From: Frigoribacterium sp. Leaf263
GTDB taxonomy: Bacteria > Actinomycetota > Actinomycetes > Actinomycetales > Microbacteriaceae
Reading direction: 5' to 3'
DNA: 64,000 nt
Assembly (NCBI RefSeq): GCF_001422285.1
Contig: NZ_LMMO01000004.1
Coordinates: forward strand, 124,631 to 188,630
Below are positions 1 through 7,795 of the stretch, one piece after another (the stretch's first letter is position 1; every line of letters starts with the position of its first letter). The notes under the pieces are model-generated. The model saw only the letters and a program-made list of their open reading frames with translations, searched no databases and was not told the DNA's origin. A program made the position numbers and the translations under genes.

Positions 1-432
1 CTCGAGGGTGCACTCGATGGGGACGTCTCGGCCGTCGACGGTGAGGGCCTCGTCTTGGAAGCCGCCGCCGGTATGTCCGCCCGGGTCACGGAAGGTGAAG
101 ACATGTGATCCGTCAGCCGAGGTGCATTGCCAGGGCCGCTGATTGCGCCACCCGTCGATCCGCACGCATTCGCCGAGAGGGTGCGCCGCGAGGTTCTCGT
201 CGAGGTACTCCCACGATCCCGGGCGGCCGTCGTCGGTCTCGAAGACGCTGTGTGGGGTCGATTCGGCGATCTCGCGGGGGAAGTCGGGATCGTTCCAGAT
301 CAGCATCGCCGCGAAGACAAGGCCCATGCCCCCGACGAACACGAGCAGGATGATCCCCGTCACCTTGAGGTCGCGCTTCTGCCGAGCCGTGAGCGGCTCG
401 ATCGGCTTCGGCGGCCGTCTGGGCTTCGACAC
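1..432 (-). CDS. Membrane-anchored or exported protein of unknown function, C-terminus outside the window
   Basis: The minus strand is open from a GTG at 432 to the window edge (144 codons seen, no stop). A strong Shine-Dalgarno sequence (GGAGGAGG) precedes the GTG, which decides the start. A basic, proline-rich N-terminus (about residues 1-24) is followed by one hydrophobic segment (about 25-45, IILLVFVGGMGLVFAAMLIW), then a polar extracytoplasmic part with two cysteines. Topology is therefore one N-terminal anchor with an outside domain. I do not recognise the family. It heads a run of small exported proteins. Confidence 0.7.
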   Translation of the reverse strand, partial: MSKPRRPPKPIEPLTARQKRDLKVTGIILLVFVGGMGLVFAAMLIWNDPDFPREIAESTPHSVFETDDGRPGSWEYLDENLAAHPLGECVRIDGWRNQRPWQCTSADGSHVFTFRDPGGHTGGGFQDEALTVDGRDVPIECTLE

Positions 433-569
433 GTTCCTCCTCCATGACGGTGACGGCGCACACAACACCATTGTGGCTCGCGCGCTCATGGCACGGTCCC
501 CGCGAGCCAGACACCCCGACCAGCAGACCCCCGGTGCCCCACCCACATCATGGCAGGCGTCTCAATCGG

Positions 570-1070
570 CTAGGAGCCCGCCCGAACGTGAAGGGCTATC
601 GCGACGTCACCATCACGTGGCTCGAGAACTTGCGACGTCCATCCACAATCAGCTCGGAGCGGCCCCGAACTCACCTCGACGTCGAGATGGCCGAGACCGT
701 CCTGGTGAGGGGACGCGAACGTGGTGATGGCGTTCGCGCGATCAGCCGCCGTCGTCACCTCGCGCAGGTCCCAACCATGGGCAGCCGATTCGTCTTGCAG
801 AGCCTGAATCACGGCCGTCGAATCGGAAGCCAGGAAATACCCGAAATAGGCGCTCTGGGTATCAGAGTCACTCTCCGACCGCTCGCAGGCGAGTTCCGCA
901 CCTGACCCGATCAGACTGGAGAAGACCGGTTGCGTCAGCTCGTCCGCCTCGCTCTCGGACCCCAGGCCGAAGAGATAGCCGAGGTAGGCGTAGAAGACGA
1001 GTACCAGTGCGGTGAGCACGAGACCGGCAACCACGAGGAGGACCGTCGTGAGCCTCCTGAACGCGGACAT
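570..1070 (-). CDS. Membrane-anchored hypothetical protein
   Basis: This 166-residue frame starts MSAFRRLTT and has one long hydrophobic segment (about residues 8-35) followed by an acidic, outside-facing domain with cysteines near CERSES and DCGWTS. The layout resembles a membrane-anchored exported protein; there is no lipobox. The open frame continues upstream to about 2096, but that part is antisense to a better lipoprotein gene, so I start at the ATG just before the hydrophobic segment. The ribosome-binding site is weak. No family recognised. Confidence 0.6.
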   Translation of the reverse strand: MSAFRRLTTVLLVVAGLVLTALVLVFYAYLGYLFGLGSESEADELTQPVFSSLIGSGAELACERSESDSDTQSAYFGYFLASDSTAVIQALQDESAAHGWDLREVTTAADRANAITTFASPHQDGLGHLDVEVSSGPLRADCGWTSQVLEPRDGDVAIALHVRAGS

Positions 1071-1252
1071 GCGAGCACCGTAGCCCACTCGAGAACGCAG
1101 CCACAGGTCTGCTTCGAACACCGGCAGGTGCGACGTGGGTGAGCGGGACGTGCTGTGCTGCACCAGTCGACGCGGACGGGGAGAAAGCTGCGTCGGGCGC
1201 TGGAGACAGCGTTGCGAACCCGCGGACGGGTACGGGTGCGGGAGGCGCGGTG

Positions 1253-1909
1253 TCAGCCCCAGAGGCGCGTGGCGATCGACCCGATCAGGTCGTCGGTCGG
1301 CACGTTCGTCTGATCGACGGTCACGACGATGTCGTCGCGGACGAAGTACGTCTGGGTGCGGTCGACCGGGTACTGGGGGTCGGGGGTCACGAGCTGGCAG
1401 AGGCGTCCGCCGTCGGTCGTGGTGCAGTCGTAGCCCTCGGCGGCGAAGCCCTCCAGCAGGGGGCCGGTGATCGACGGGTCCAGGCGCGCCATGTCGACGC
1501 CGATGCCCGAGGCGTCCGATCGCGGGTCGCGCCAGTAGCACGACAGCTCGTTCGCCGCCCGGATGGTCTCGATCGCGCTCGCCCCGTCGCTCGCGTCCGA
1601 CGGCGTCTTCGCTCCGGAGGCGGTGCCCGAGTAGCCGAACTCGACCGGGTTCAGCGGGATGTCGCCGAAGTTCTTCGTGTAGGCGGCCTCGTCGACGATC
1701 TGCGTGCAGTCGGTCGGGATCGTGACCGGGGTCGCGGCGGCCGGCGACTCGGTCGTCGCCGTGTCCGACGGACTCGGCGACGAGGAGGTGGAGGCCGTGT
1801 CGGTCGTGCTCGAGACGGGTTCGGCCGGCGTGGTCTGGCCCGCGCAGCCGGCGAGCAGGACGAGGGCGAGGCCGGTGGCCCCGATCGTGCCGATGCGTCG
1901 TGTGATCAT
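1253..1909 (-). CDS. Putative lipoprotein, unknown function
   Basis: The 218-residue product begins with a lipoprotein signal peptide: basic start MITRR, hydrophobic core and lipobox LLAGC with Cys22. A Ser/Thr/Pro linker (about 27-65) follows, then a globular domain with cysteines at CTQIV, SCYWRD, YDCTT and LCQL, probably forming disulphides outside the membrane. The C-terminal part could be a small ligand- or surface-binding fold, but I cannot name the family. It is divergent from another lipoprotein gene at 2136 and shares the 226-bp gap with it. Confidence 0.75.
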   Translation of the reverse strand: MITRRIGTIGATGLALVLLAGCAGQTTPAEPVSSTTDTASTSSSPSPSDTATTESPAAATPVTIPTDCTQIVDEAAYTKNFGDIPLNPVEFGYSGTASGAKTPSDASDGASAIETIRAANELSCYWRDPRSDASGIGVDMARLDPSITGPLLEGFAAEGYDCTTTDGGRLCQLVTPDPQYPVDRTQTYFVRDDIVVTVDQTNVPTDDLIGSIATRLWG

Positions 1910-1983
1910 GTCGTTCTCCCGTACTCGTGTGCTGACCCCCGTGGTCCGGCTCGTCCACGCTAGCCAGCCGTTGCACGACTGGT

Positions 1984-2064
1984 GTCGTCCTCGAGGATGA
2001 CTCCGCGCCTCCTGAGATCACGATCCCGTCACGGCGATCGATCGATGTCGTCCGGGAGGATGAC
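1984..2064. promoter_or_regulatory. Pair of 18-bp dyad operator-like sites between divergent lipoprotein genes
   Basis: Two near-palindromes lie in the shared intergenic region: GTCGTCCTCGAGGATGAC at 1984-2001 and GTCGTCCGGGAGGATGAC at 2047-2064. Both fit GTCGTCC-N4-AGGATGAC with twofold symmetry. Their centres are 63 bp apart, six helical turns, so a dimeric regulator could bind both on one DNA face. The regulator is not identifiable here. Confidence 0.45.
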
Positions 2065-2135
2065 ACCGGTTCTCTGGCGACGGAGATGCGGCCCACGAGC
2101 GGTCGGAGGCCGGTCGACGGCGTTACGGTCGGATC

Positions 2136-2888
2136 ATGAGAAGTCCTTGGGGAATCACGGCAGCAGCCGTCCTGTCCGTGTCCGTCATGGCCGTGCTGGC
2201 GGGGTGCACGACGACCGATTCAGCGGCGCCGTCTGCGACGCCCACCTCGTCGCCCTCCGCCTCAGCCTCCGCCTCGACGTCGCCGGTTCCTGCGCCGTCG
2301 ACGACCGCTGCGGCTCCCGAACAGGGCGCGGACGCTCTGGACTCGGTCGACACGATCGTGGTGTCCGCCACGCAGCTGTCTCTCCGCGAAGCCGACTCCG
2401 AGGTCGCCACGATCGCCCTGGTCGGCACGCCGCTCGACGACGCCGTGTCGACCCTGTCAGAGGTGCTGGGCGAGCCCCGCTCGAGCGACCTCGAGGCGGC
2501 GAGCTGCGTTCGAGCACAGACGGCCTGGGCCTGGGGCGACACGACCCGGATCGGCACGCCCGATATCCACACCGACGACGGGACGCTCAGCTTCGGGACG
2601 AACGAGACCGCGGTGGCGACGTCTGACGGCCGCTCGGTCCGCATCGAGACCCTGACCGGCGAGGCCGTCGGGGACTCCGTCGCTGCGCTGGACGCGGCCT
2701 TCGACGCCACCGTGAAGGACGACTTCGCGACGGCGCCCGACCGGGAGCTGCTCTCCATCGTCTACGACCTCGTCAGGAACCCCCAGGTCAGGGAGGGCGA
2801 CTACCGACCGTACGGCGCCTCGGTCTTCAGCGAGAGGGGTGTCATCGCATCGATCATCGGTCCGAACGAGATCAAGAGCGACTGCTGA
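2136..2888 (+). CDS. Putative lipoprotein, unknown function
   Basis: The 250-residue product has a lipoprotein signal peptide with lipobox VLAGC (Cys24), a Ser/Thr/Ala/Pro-rich linker (about 25-65) and a globular domain. A segment around ISTDDG-like and TLTGEAVGDSVAALDAAF repeats the pattern of an earlier LVGTPLDDAVSTLSEVLG segment, suggesting two related halves. The ATG at 2136 follows a TACGGT sequence by six bases, so a leaderless transcript is possible. Family not recognised. Confidence 0.75.
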   Translation: MRSPWGITAAAVLSVSVMAVLAGCTTTDSAAPSATPTSSPSASASASTSPVPAPSTTAAAPEQGADALDSVDTIVVSATQLSLREADSEVATIALVGTPLDDAVSTLSEVLGEPRSSDLEAASCVRAQTAWAWGDTTRIGTPDIHTDDGTLSFGTNETAVATSDGRSVRIETLTGEAVGDSVAALDAAFDATVKDDFATAPDRELLSIVYDLVRNPQVREGDYRPYGASVFSERGVIASIIGPNEIKSDC

Positions 2889-2926
2889 GCCCCCGGCCCC
2901 GAGGCGGTAGCCCGAGCAGACTCGGC

Positions 2927-3328
2927 TCACCCCACCACGGCCGAGGCCTCCACCTCCACCCGAACACCCGGCTCGAACAGGATCTCCACCCCGACCAGCG
3001 ACGCCGGCGGCATCGGCGACGGGATCCCCAACTCCCCCGCGACGGCGAGCACCCCGGCCATGAAGTCGTCCATCTGATCCACCGACCACTCGGTGACGAA
3101 GAACCGCAGCCGGGTCACATCCGCGAACGACGCGCCCGCCCCGGCCAGCCCCACCGCGGTGTTCCGCAGTGCCGACGCCACCTGCCCTGCCAGATCCGCC
3201 GGAACCCCGTCCGCCCCATGAGCCACCTGCCCCGCGACCTCGACGAGCCGAGACCCGGTGGCGACCGAGACGTGGTGGTACGGAGCAGGAGCGAGCATCC
3301 CCGCGGGGCTGCTGAGCTGAACTGTCAT
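2927..3328 (-). CDS. RidA/YjgF-family protein
   Basis: The 133-residue product matches the RidA/YjgF/UK114 fold in length and pattern: SVATGSRLVEVAGQVA near the start, a helix ASALRNTAVGLAGAGASFADVTRLRFFVT, and the C-terminal PPASLVGVEILFEPGVRVEVEASAVV. Family members act as cytosolic trimers that hydrolyse reactive enamine/imine intermediates. The usual conserved Arg in the IP(A/P)R motif position is replaced here by PPAS, so canonical imine deaminase activity is uncertain. It is divergent from an HxlR regulator that probably controls it. Confidence 0.85.
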   Translation of the reverse strand: MTVQLSSPAGMLAPAPYHHVSVATGSRLVEVAGQVAHGADGVPADLAGQVASALRNTAVGLAGAGASFADVTRLRFFVTEWSVDQMDDFMAGVLAVAGELGIPSPMPPASLVGVEILFEPGVRVEVEASAVVG

Positions 3329-3392
3329 GTCATCCTCTCGAGGCCGCCACCCTGGCAGCCGTCGCAGGACTGTCTACGGGACGACTCCAGGG

Positions 3393-3412
3393 CACTTCAA
3401 CGAAACTAAGTG
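3393..3412. promoter_or_regulatory. Candidate HxlR operator
   Basis: CACTT at 3393-3397 and AAGTG at 3408-3412 form an inverted repeat with a 10-bp spacer in the 86-bp gap between ridA-like and hxlR-like genes, two bases before the regulator's ATG. The position fits autoregulation and control of the divergent gene. This is inference from position and symmetry only. Confidence 0.35.
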
Positions 3413-3414
3413 GC

Positions 3415-3780
3415 ATGCACGACACCGACGCAGCCGTCATCACGCCCGAGCACCGCGAGCTGCTGGGCGAGCTCCTTGACCGCTGGTCGCTCCACATCAT
3501 CGATGAGCTCTGCGAGGGCCCCCGCCGTTTCAACGACCTGAGGCGTGCGTTGCCCGACGTCTCCCCCAAGTCGCTGACGACGACCCTCCGCCGCCTCGAG
3601 CGCAACGGAATGGTCGAGCGAGCCGTCCTCACCACCCGCCCCGTGGCCGTCGAGTACCGCCTCACCCCTCTTGCCCACTCCGTCCAGACCCTCATCGACG
3701 CCCTCTACCGCTGGACCACCACCAGCCTCCCCGCCATAACCGCCGCCCGAACCACCTTCTACGCCCGCGAAGCCCCCTAG
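3415..3780 (+). CDS. HxlR-family transcriptional regulator
   Basis: The 121-residue product is a winged-helix HxlR protein: LLDRWSLHIIDELCEGPRRFNDLRRALPDVSPKSLTTTLRRLERNGMV is the signature stretch (helix-turn-helix plus wing start, residues about 19-66), followed by VEYRLTPLAHSV. The family dimerises and often senses reactive small molecules; the N-terminal cysteine of many redox-sensing members is absent, the only Cys being in DELCEG. It is divergent from the RidA-like gene, its likely target. The ATG at 3415 lacks a strong ribosome-binding site. Confidence 0.88.
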   Translation: MHDTDAAVITPEHRELLGELLDRWSLHIIDELCEGPRRFNDLRRALPDVSPKSLTTTLRRLERNGMVERAVLTTRPVAVEYRLTPLAHSVQTLIDALYRWTTTSLPAITAARTTFYAREAP

Positions 3781-4098
3781 CCCAGGAGGCGCCGCTAGAA
3801 ATCACCTATCAAGGCGGCGAAAGCACGGAGGAGAGCGCTGACTTCGTGGCGACCCCGCGCGTGGACATTTGCATCACCACGGAACCTGCGCCAAGGACAC
3901 CGCCCTGATGGGCGCAGTCCCGAGGTATCGGAACCCTCACTTCTATGGGCAATAGCCGCCTAGCGCACACGACGAATTGACACCAGTAAGTGCGCCGTCA
4001 CGAAAACAATTCTCTTAGCTCTCGCGCCCCATCCCAGGCAAAATCAAGTCCGAAACTCAGCCTAGAAGATTTCACATATCTTAGAGGCTAAAGTCCAG
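3781..4098. other. Gene-free left edge of the accessory island
   Basis: No supported gene lies here. GC content drops visibly towards 4098 compared with the flanking lipoprotein and HxlR genes. A TTGACA sequence at 3977-3982 has no well-placed -10 box, and TATCTT at 4078-4083 sits 15 bases before the next ATG, so the NTPase promoter is only tentative. No tRNA, integrase or clear direct repeat was seen. Confidence 0.6.
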
Positions 4099-6942
4099 AT
4101 GACCATTTTAGGACGCTGGACAGCCATGGAACTCCACATGCGTAAGAATGGGGACATGGGCGTACAAGGCATGTGGGGACGGGACCAAGTCGTTGAGACC
4201 ATTCTTGACACACCGCCAGGCGTGGTTATTCTGGCCGGCGACTCAGGTGTCGGTAAATCGCACGTACTGCGTGGACTCGGAAGCGTTGCACCCAGCAGTA
4301 CGCTCTTGAGTGAAATCCACGATGTATCTGGAGTCGACGATTCGCTGAGATCAGCCATCGCGAAGGGCCTCGGTGACTGCGTTAGGAGTCACCAGGAGTC
4401 CCATCCGGGAGACCTTCAAATTTGGGGCCGTCTCGACGACCTGGTCAAAAGCGCGGGAAGCGCAAGCGCAAAAAAAGCAGGTGCATTGATCGTCGATGCC
4501 GCCTTCGGAGCTTTAGCTTCAAAAGTCGGCAAAGAAACCGCGGACATCATTCGCTCAGGGTTGCAAAATGTGTTGACAGCGGCTGAGAATACGTTCGAAA
4601 CACGACTCGGGGAATTTATTAGTTCGGATGTTGCCGCAGAACTTAGCAAAATAGCGAAAGAAATTGCGTCTTGGAGTGAAAGTCATCTCGTGATTCGCCT
4701 TGATCACGGGGAACGTCTGTCTGCGAATGATACGGCTTTGCTGACGACTCTAGCCGAAAGCGAAGAAGCGACTTTTGCCCTCGTCGTCGCCCTGAGTGAC
4801 GCAGATATTCAGGGTCGTGACACTCTTGCCCTCCTGCGTACACGTGGGGTCTCGACCCTGCGGCTTGAACCCTTGAAACAAACAGACATAGATCAATGGT
4901 GTGAATCCCAGGGAATTATCCCTGCCCATTGGGATGCCCTCGGACGCGTGACAAGCGGGTACCCTCTATTCATCCTGGCGGCCCTATCCCTCGAAAAGGA
5001 AGGGCTACCACTTTCCGAGCTCGCGCCGGAAATGGCATTTTCGGCGCTACTAGAAAATTCTTGGAACCAGGTTCCTGAGCAGCAACGCCTGCAAGCCTCA
5101 AAGCTGGCAGTCTTTAGAGACGCTCCCCCAGACGAGTTCCTGACCTCGTACTTGAACACTGACGCCATGGGACTCGGCGCGCTACGACGGGTCCTGGTGC
5201 GGACAGGTATCTTTGTCGCTGCTACCGACACGACTTGGTTCCACGACCGACGCCGAGTTGACATCTGGGACCGTATTCTGGAAAGTTCCGAACGAATGGA
5301 AGTCTCCGCAGCAGCATTCGATAAAGTCAAGTCTTGGCTCGAAGAAGCTGACTGGATTGAAAGTTGGACGTATACGGCCTTACCCACGCTTATCCGATCT
5401 ATTCGTGCAGATGCATTAGCGCCCTATCTATTGGCCTTGACGAATATCAAAGATGACGAAGCAGCCATAATGTGGGCGCTTCTCGAATTGGGCGAGCCTG
5501 ATGGCACGCTGGGCCAGTTCTCAGATACCGCCGCGGTTGTTCGGTGGGCTGGCCACAGGCACAGTCCACTAGAGAACCCGATCGACGCCTTGCAACGCCT
5601 GCTGTCAGCGAACATGACCGTCTCGGCGGCGGACGAGCAATTCTCGATGACGGGTGCCGTGATTCCAGATATTGTAAGCCATGCTGCACTGATTGGTGAA
5701 ATTGAGAAGCGTTTTGCGGCTCAGCCGATACAGAATATAGCTTCGGAAGCCTTCAACGCTTATGTACGCCCACTAGTGCCAAAGTTCCACCAGGCCTCGA
5801 TTGCGACAGGTGTCAGAGATTTGAGGGGCCATAAAGCTGCGCTTGAGAAGTTGCGGAGAACCGACAACCAAATTCAGCTTATATCATCTATGATTGCGCT
5901 TGGTTTCACCCTAAAGATACAAGCTATGTCAGTTAGCATCACCATGACTTTCAAGACACACGCCGACCAGCAAGTGGCTGTGGATGCTTTGAGGAAGTTC
6001 CCGATATCAGCTCGCATCACTTTTGACGATCCTTTGTTGCTTCCGCCACAACGCGTAGCTTGGCGAGGGGTGGTTGATATTCTCGAAGGCGCAGAACCAA
6101 TCAAGTCAATATCATTGCACAATGCAGACCACTTGCTCGAGATTGCAACTGCGCGCATGGCAGCAGAGAAGTGCCTCCGACACATTCTTCCCTCACAGGC
6201 GGCATCAGCTTTAGGACTTGAACATCCTCGTCGCTACCTTATTCAAGTTGATGATGAACTCTCAAACTCTTTGATATTCGAAGTTATCGGCGGACAGGAA
6301 AAGGACGCTGTTCAACTATCTCAGTCGGACTGGCCAGGCCTCATGCACGACCCACTTCGCGAGCTTCGACTACGAGCCGCTGGCTATCTTGGACCAGACG
6401 AGCGAATAGGACTCATCACAGGTAGATTTTCTCGTGACAAAGCGATTGAGGGGCCCCTGAGCCAACTAGCAGGGGATCTGAAACGACGAGGGCGTGAGTA
6501 CAACCGCTACCTTCCTAAGATTGAAGTGTCACCAAATGTAGAGATTTTTAAACCACGCATCAAAACTGCCCTAATTGCTCGTAAGCAGTTGCAAACAGCC
6601 CTCAATGAAATTGGCCTGTTGCCAAGTGTGCCCACAAATGAATCTTATTTCGTTGATGTCTTTTGGTCTCCAGATGCTCTCAGAGGTCACTATCTTGCCC
6701 AAACCGTAGTAGTTGACGACGGAGCGGGCACAGTTCGAGTGCGCAATTTGAAGGAAGATCATCGTCGGCTATCCTGGCCCCCGTCGCCTGCAGAACTCGC
6801 TCATCTCGGCTTAGCCGGCAGCAAAGAAATACAGTCTTCGAGCAGTGGTGATTATCTATGGCAGCTCGCTGATTTGCTCGGCTTTGACCATGAAGACTTA
6901 GTGCCTGCACGGTCTACGTATCTCGGTACTTCGGGTACTTAG
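4099..6942 (+). CDS. Large STAND-like P-loop NTPase, unknown function
   Basis: A 947-residue protein with GRDQ (residues 27-30, like the pre-Walker G-R-E motif of STAND ATPases), Walker A GDSGVGKS (47-54) and a likely Walker B HLVIRLDHGE (196-205, Asp202). A helical region follows (LRLEPLKQTDIDQWCE and LGRVTSGYPLFILAALSLE), consistent with the winged-helix and lid parts of the NTPase module. The roughly 600 C-terminal residues show no domain I can name: no TIR, nuclease or protease motif is visible. Base composition and codon use are much more AT-rich than neighbours, a sign of transfer. ATGs at 4126, 4138 and 4156 are alternative starts. Such large NTPases often serve in phage defence or signalling, but that role is inferred. 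Confidence 0.75.
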   Translation: MTILGRWTAMELHMRKNGDMGVQGMWGRDQVVETILDTPPGVVILAGDSGVGKSHVLRGLGSVAPSSTLLSEIHDVSGVDDSLRSAIAKGLGDCVRSHQESHPGDLQIWGRLDDLVKSAGSASAKKAGALIVDAAFGALASKVGKETADIIRSGLQNVLTAAENTFETRLGEFISSDVAAELSKIAKEIASWSESHLVIRLDHGERLSANDTALLTTLAESEEATFALVVALSDADIQGRDTLALLRTRGVSTLRLEPLKQTDIDQWCESQGIIPAHWDALGRVTSGYPLFILAALSLEKEGLPLSELAPEMAFSALLENSWNQVPEQQRLQASKLAVFRDAPPDEFLTSYLNTDAMGLGALRRVLVRTGIFVAATDTTWFHDRRRVDIWDRILESSERMEVSAAAFDKVKSWLEEADWIESWTYTALPTLIRSIRADALAPYLLALTNIKDDEAAIMWALLELGEPDGTLGQFSDTAAVVRWAGHRHSPLENPIDALQRLLSANMTVSAADEQFSMTGAVIPDIVSHAALIGEIEKRFAAQPIQNIASEAFNAYVRPLVPKFHQASIATGVRDLRGHKAALEKLRRTDNQIQLISSMIALGFTLKIQAMSVSITMTFKTHADQQVAVDALRKFPISARITFDDPLLLPPQRVAWRGVVDILEGAEPIKSISLHNADHLLEIATARMAAEKCLRHILPSQAASALGLEHPRRYLIQVDDELSNSLIFEVIGGQEKDAVQLSQSDWPGLMHDPLRELRLRAAGYLGPDERIGLITGRFSRDKAIEGPLSQLAGDLKRRGREYNRYLPKIEVSPNVEIFKPRIKTALIARKQLQTALNEIGLLPSVPTNESYFVDVFWSPDALRGHYLAQTVVVDDGAGTVRVRNLKEDHRRLSWPPSPAELAHLGLAGSKEIQSSSSGDYLWQLADLLGFDHEDLVPARSTYLGTSGT

Positions 6943-7425
6943 ACTACAGAGACATTGCAGTCTAATAAATGTAGGTCAATATCGTCGGTCGTGGAAACGG
7001 TTGATACAGACCCCTGGTTAGATTGAGGAAGTTCACTAATGGAGTCAATGCCAAAGCACACAACTGTTCGCGCGGAGCCTTCGAGGGTCGGGCAGAACTT
7101 GCGTGGAACTTGGCGCTGAATCACTCGGTTCTTCGCCTCAGAATGTGAATTTTGATGCGGCGAGTCGGAGGAAGACATCCCCCCTTTCGCCTCAGGACTG
7201 TGCCGGTAGTGACCGTTGCGGTCCGCAAGCCTCCGTGGAACTCGTCCCCCACCCCTGAAAGGTGACTCACGATGGATCCGGTGTCGTAGGAATCAACTCG
7301 CCCGCTTGATGGCCCGCGGCTTCGGCGAGGCGCTGGAGCGAAGTGGTCGTATAGATTCCTTCTGTCCGCGAGGAATCGTCGGATCAGGGGCAGCTGGGAG
7401 TCGGGCATACCCTGAGGGCCACAAG
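6943..7425. other. Gene-free stretch between the NTPase and the toxin-antitoxin module
   Basis: About 480 bases with short open frames on both strands but none with a convincing ribosome-binding site or recognisable protein. Composition changes from AT-rich near 6950 to ordinary GC by about 7300. It may hold the 3' end signals of the NTPase gene and decayed sequence. Confidence 0.5.
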
Positions 7426-7440
7426 CGTTACGCTGTAACG
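7426..7440. promoter_or_regulatory. Perfect palindromic operator of the higBA operon
   Basis: CGTTAC-GCT-GTAACG is a perfect 6-bp inverted repeat with a 3-bp centre ending 16 bp before the toxin start codon. A possible -10 box TACGCT (7429-7434) lies inside it. Antitoxin HTH dimers normally bind such palindromes to repress their own operon, so this is most likely the HigA site. Confidence 0.65.
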
Positions 7441-7456
7441 AGATCGGTGACAGTGG

Positions 7457-7765
7457 TTGCGGGTACTCTACAAGAGCAACAAGCTGAAGAAACAGTGCGC
7501 GGACGAGCGTGAGATGCGTCGGAAGTGGCCGCAACTCGAGAAGAAGCTGCGTCTACGGGTGAAGGCGTTGTACGCGGTTCGCACGCTTGGCGACCTCCCC
7601 GTAGAAGATCCCGGTGGCGCCTGGCACGACCTTAAAGGCGTCCGCTCCGGTAGCTGGTCCGGGGAGCTCAGTGGCAACTGGCGCCTCATCGTCGAGCCGG
7701 ACCCCGACAAGCTGCATGCAACCAAAGTCACCGTTGTCGACATCGAGGATTACCACGGTGCGTGA
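7457..7765 (+). CDS. higB: HigB/RelE-superfamily toxin
   Basis: The 102-residue product resembles HigB plasmid-maintenance killer toxins: N-terminal VLYKSNKLKKQC, the helical hairpin EMRRKWPQLEKKLRLRVKALYA, then WHDLKGVRSGSWSGELSGNWRLIVEP and the C-terminal VVDIEDYH. This family cuts mRNA on the ribosome. The TTG start at 7457 is chosen because the family's N-terminal strand needs it; an internal ATG at 7514 would remove that strand. The antitoxin gene follows 30 bp downstream, and toxin-first order is typical of higBA. Confidence 0.88.
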   Translation: MRVLYKSNKLKKQCADEREMRRKWPQLEKKLRLRVKALYAVRTLGDLPVEDPGGAWHDLKGVRSGSWSGELSGNWRLIVEPDPDKLHATKVTVVDIEDYHGA

Positions 7766-7795
7766 CGAGCCCAGCAACTCCTGTAAGGAGACACC

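Noticed and set aside
6939-7534. Minus-strand short frames between NTPase and higB
   Set aside because: Weak starts, no recognisable products, and the operator and toxin promoter lie in the same stretch.
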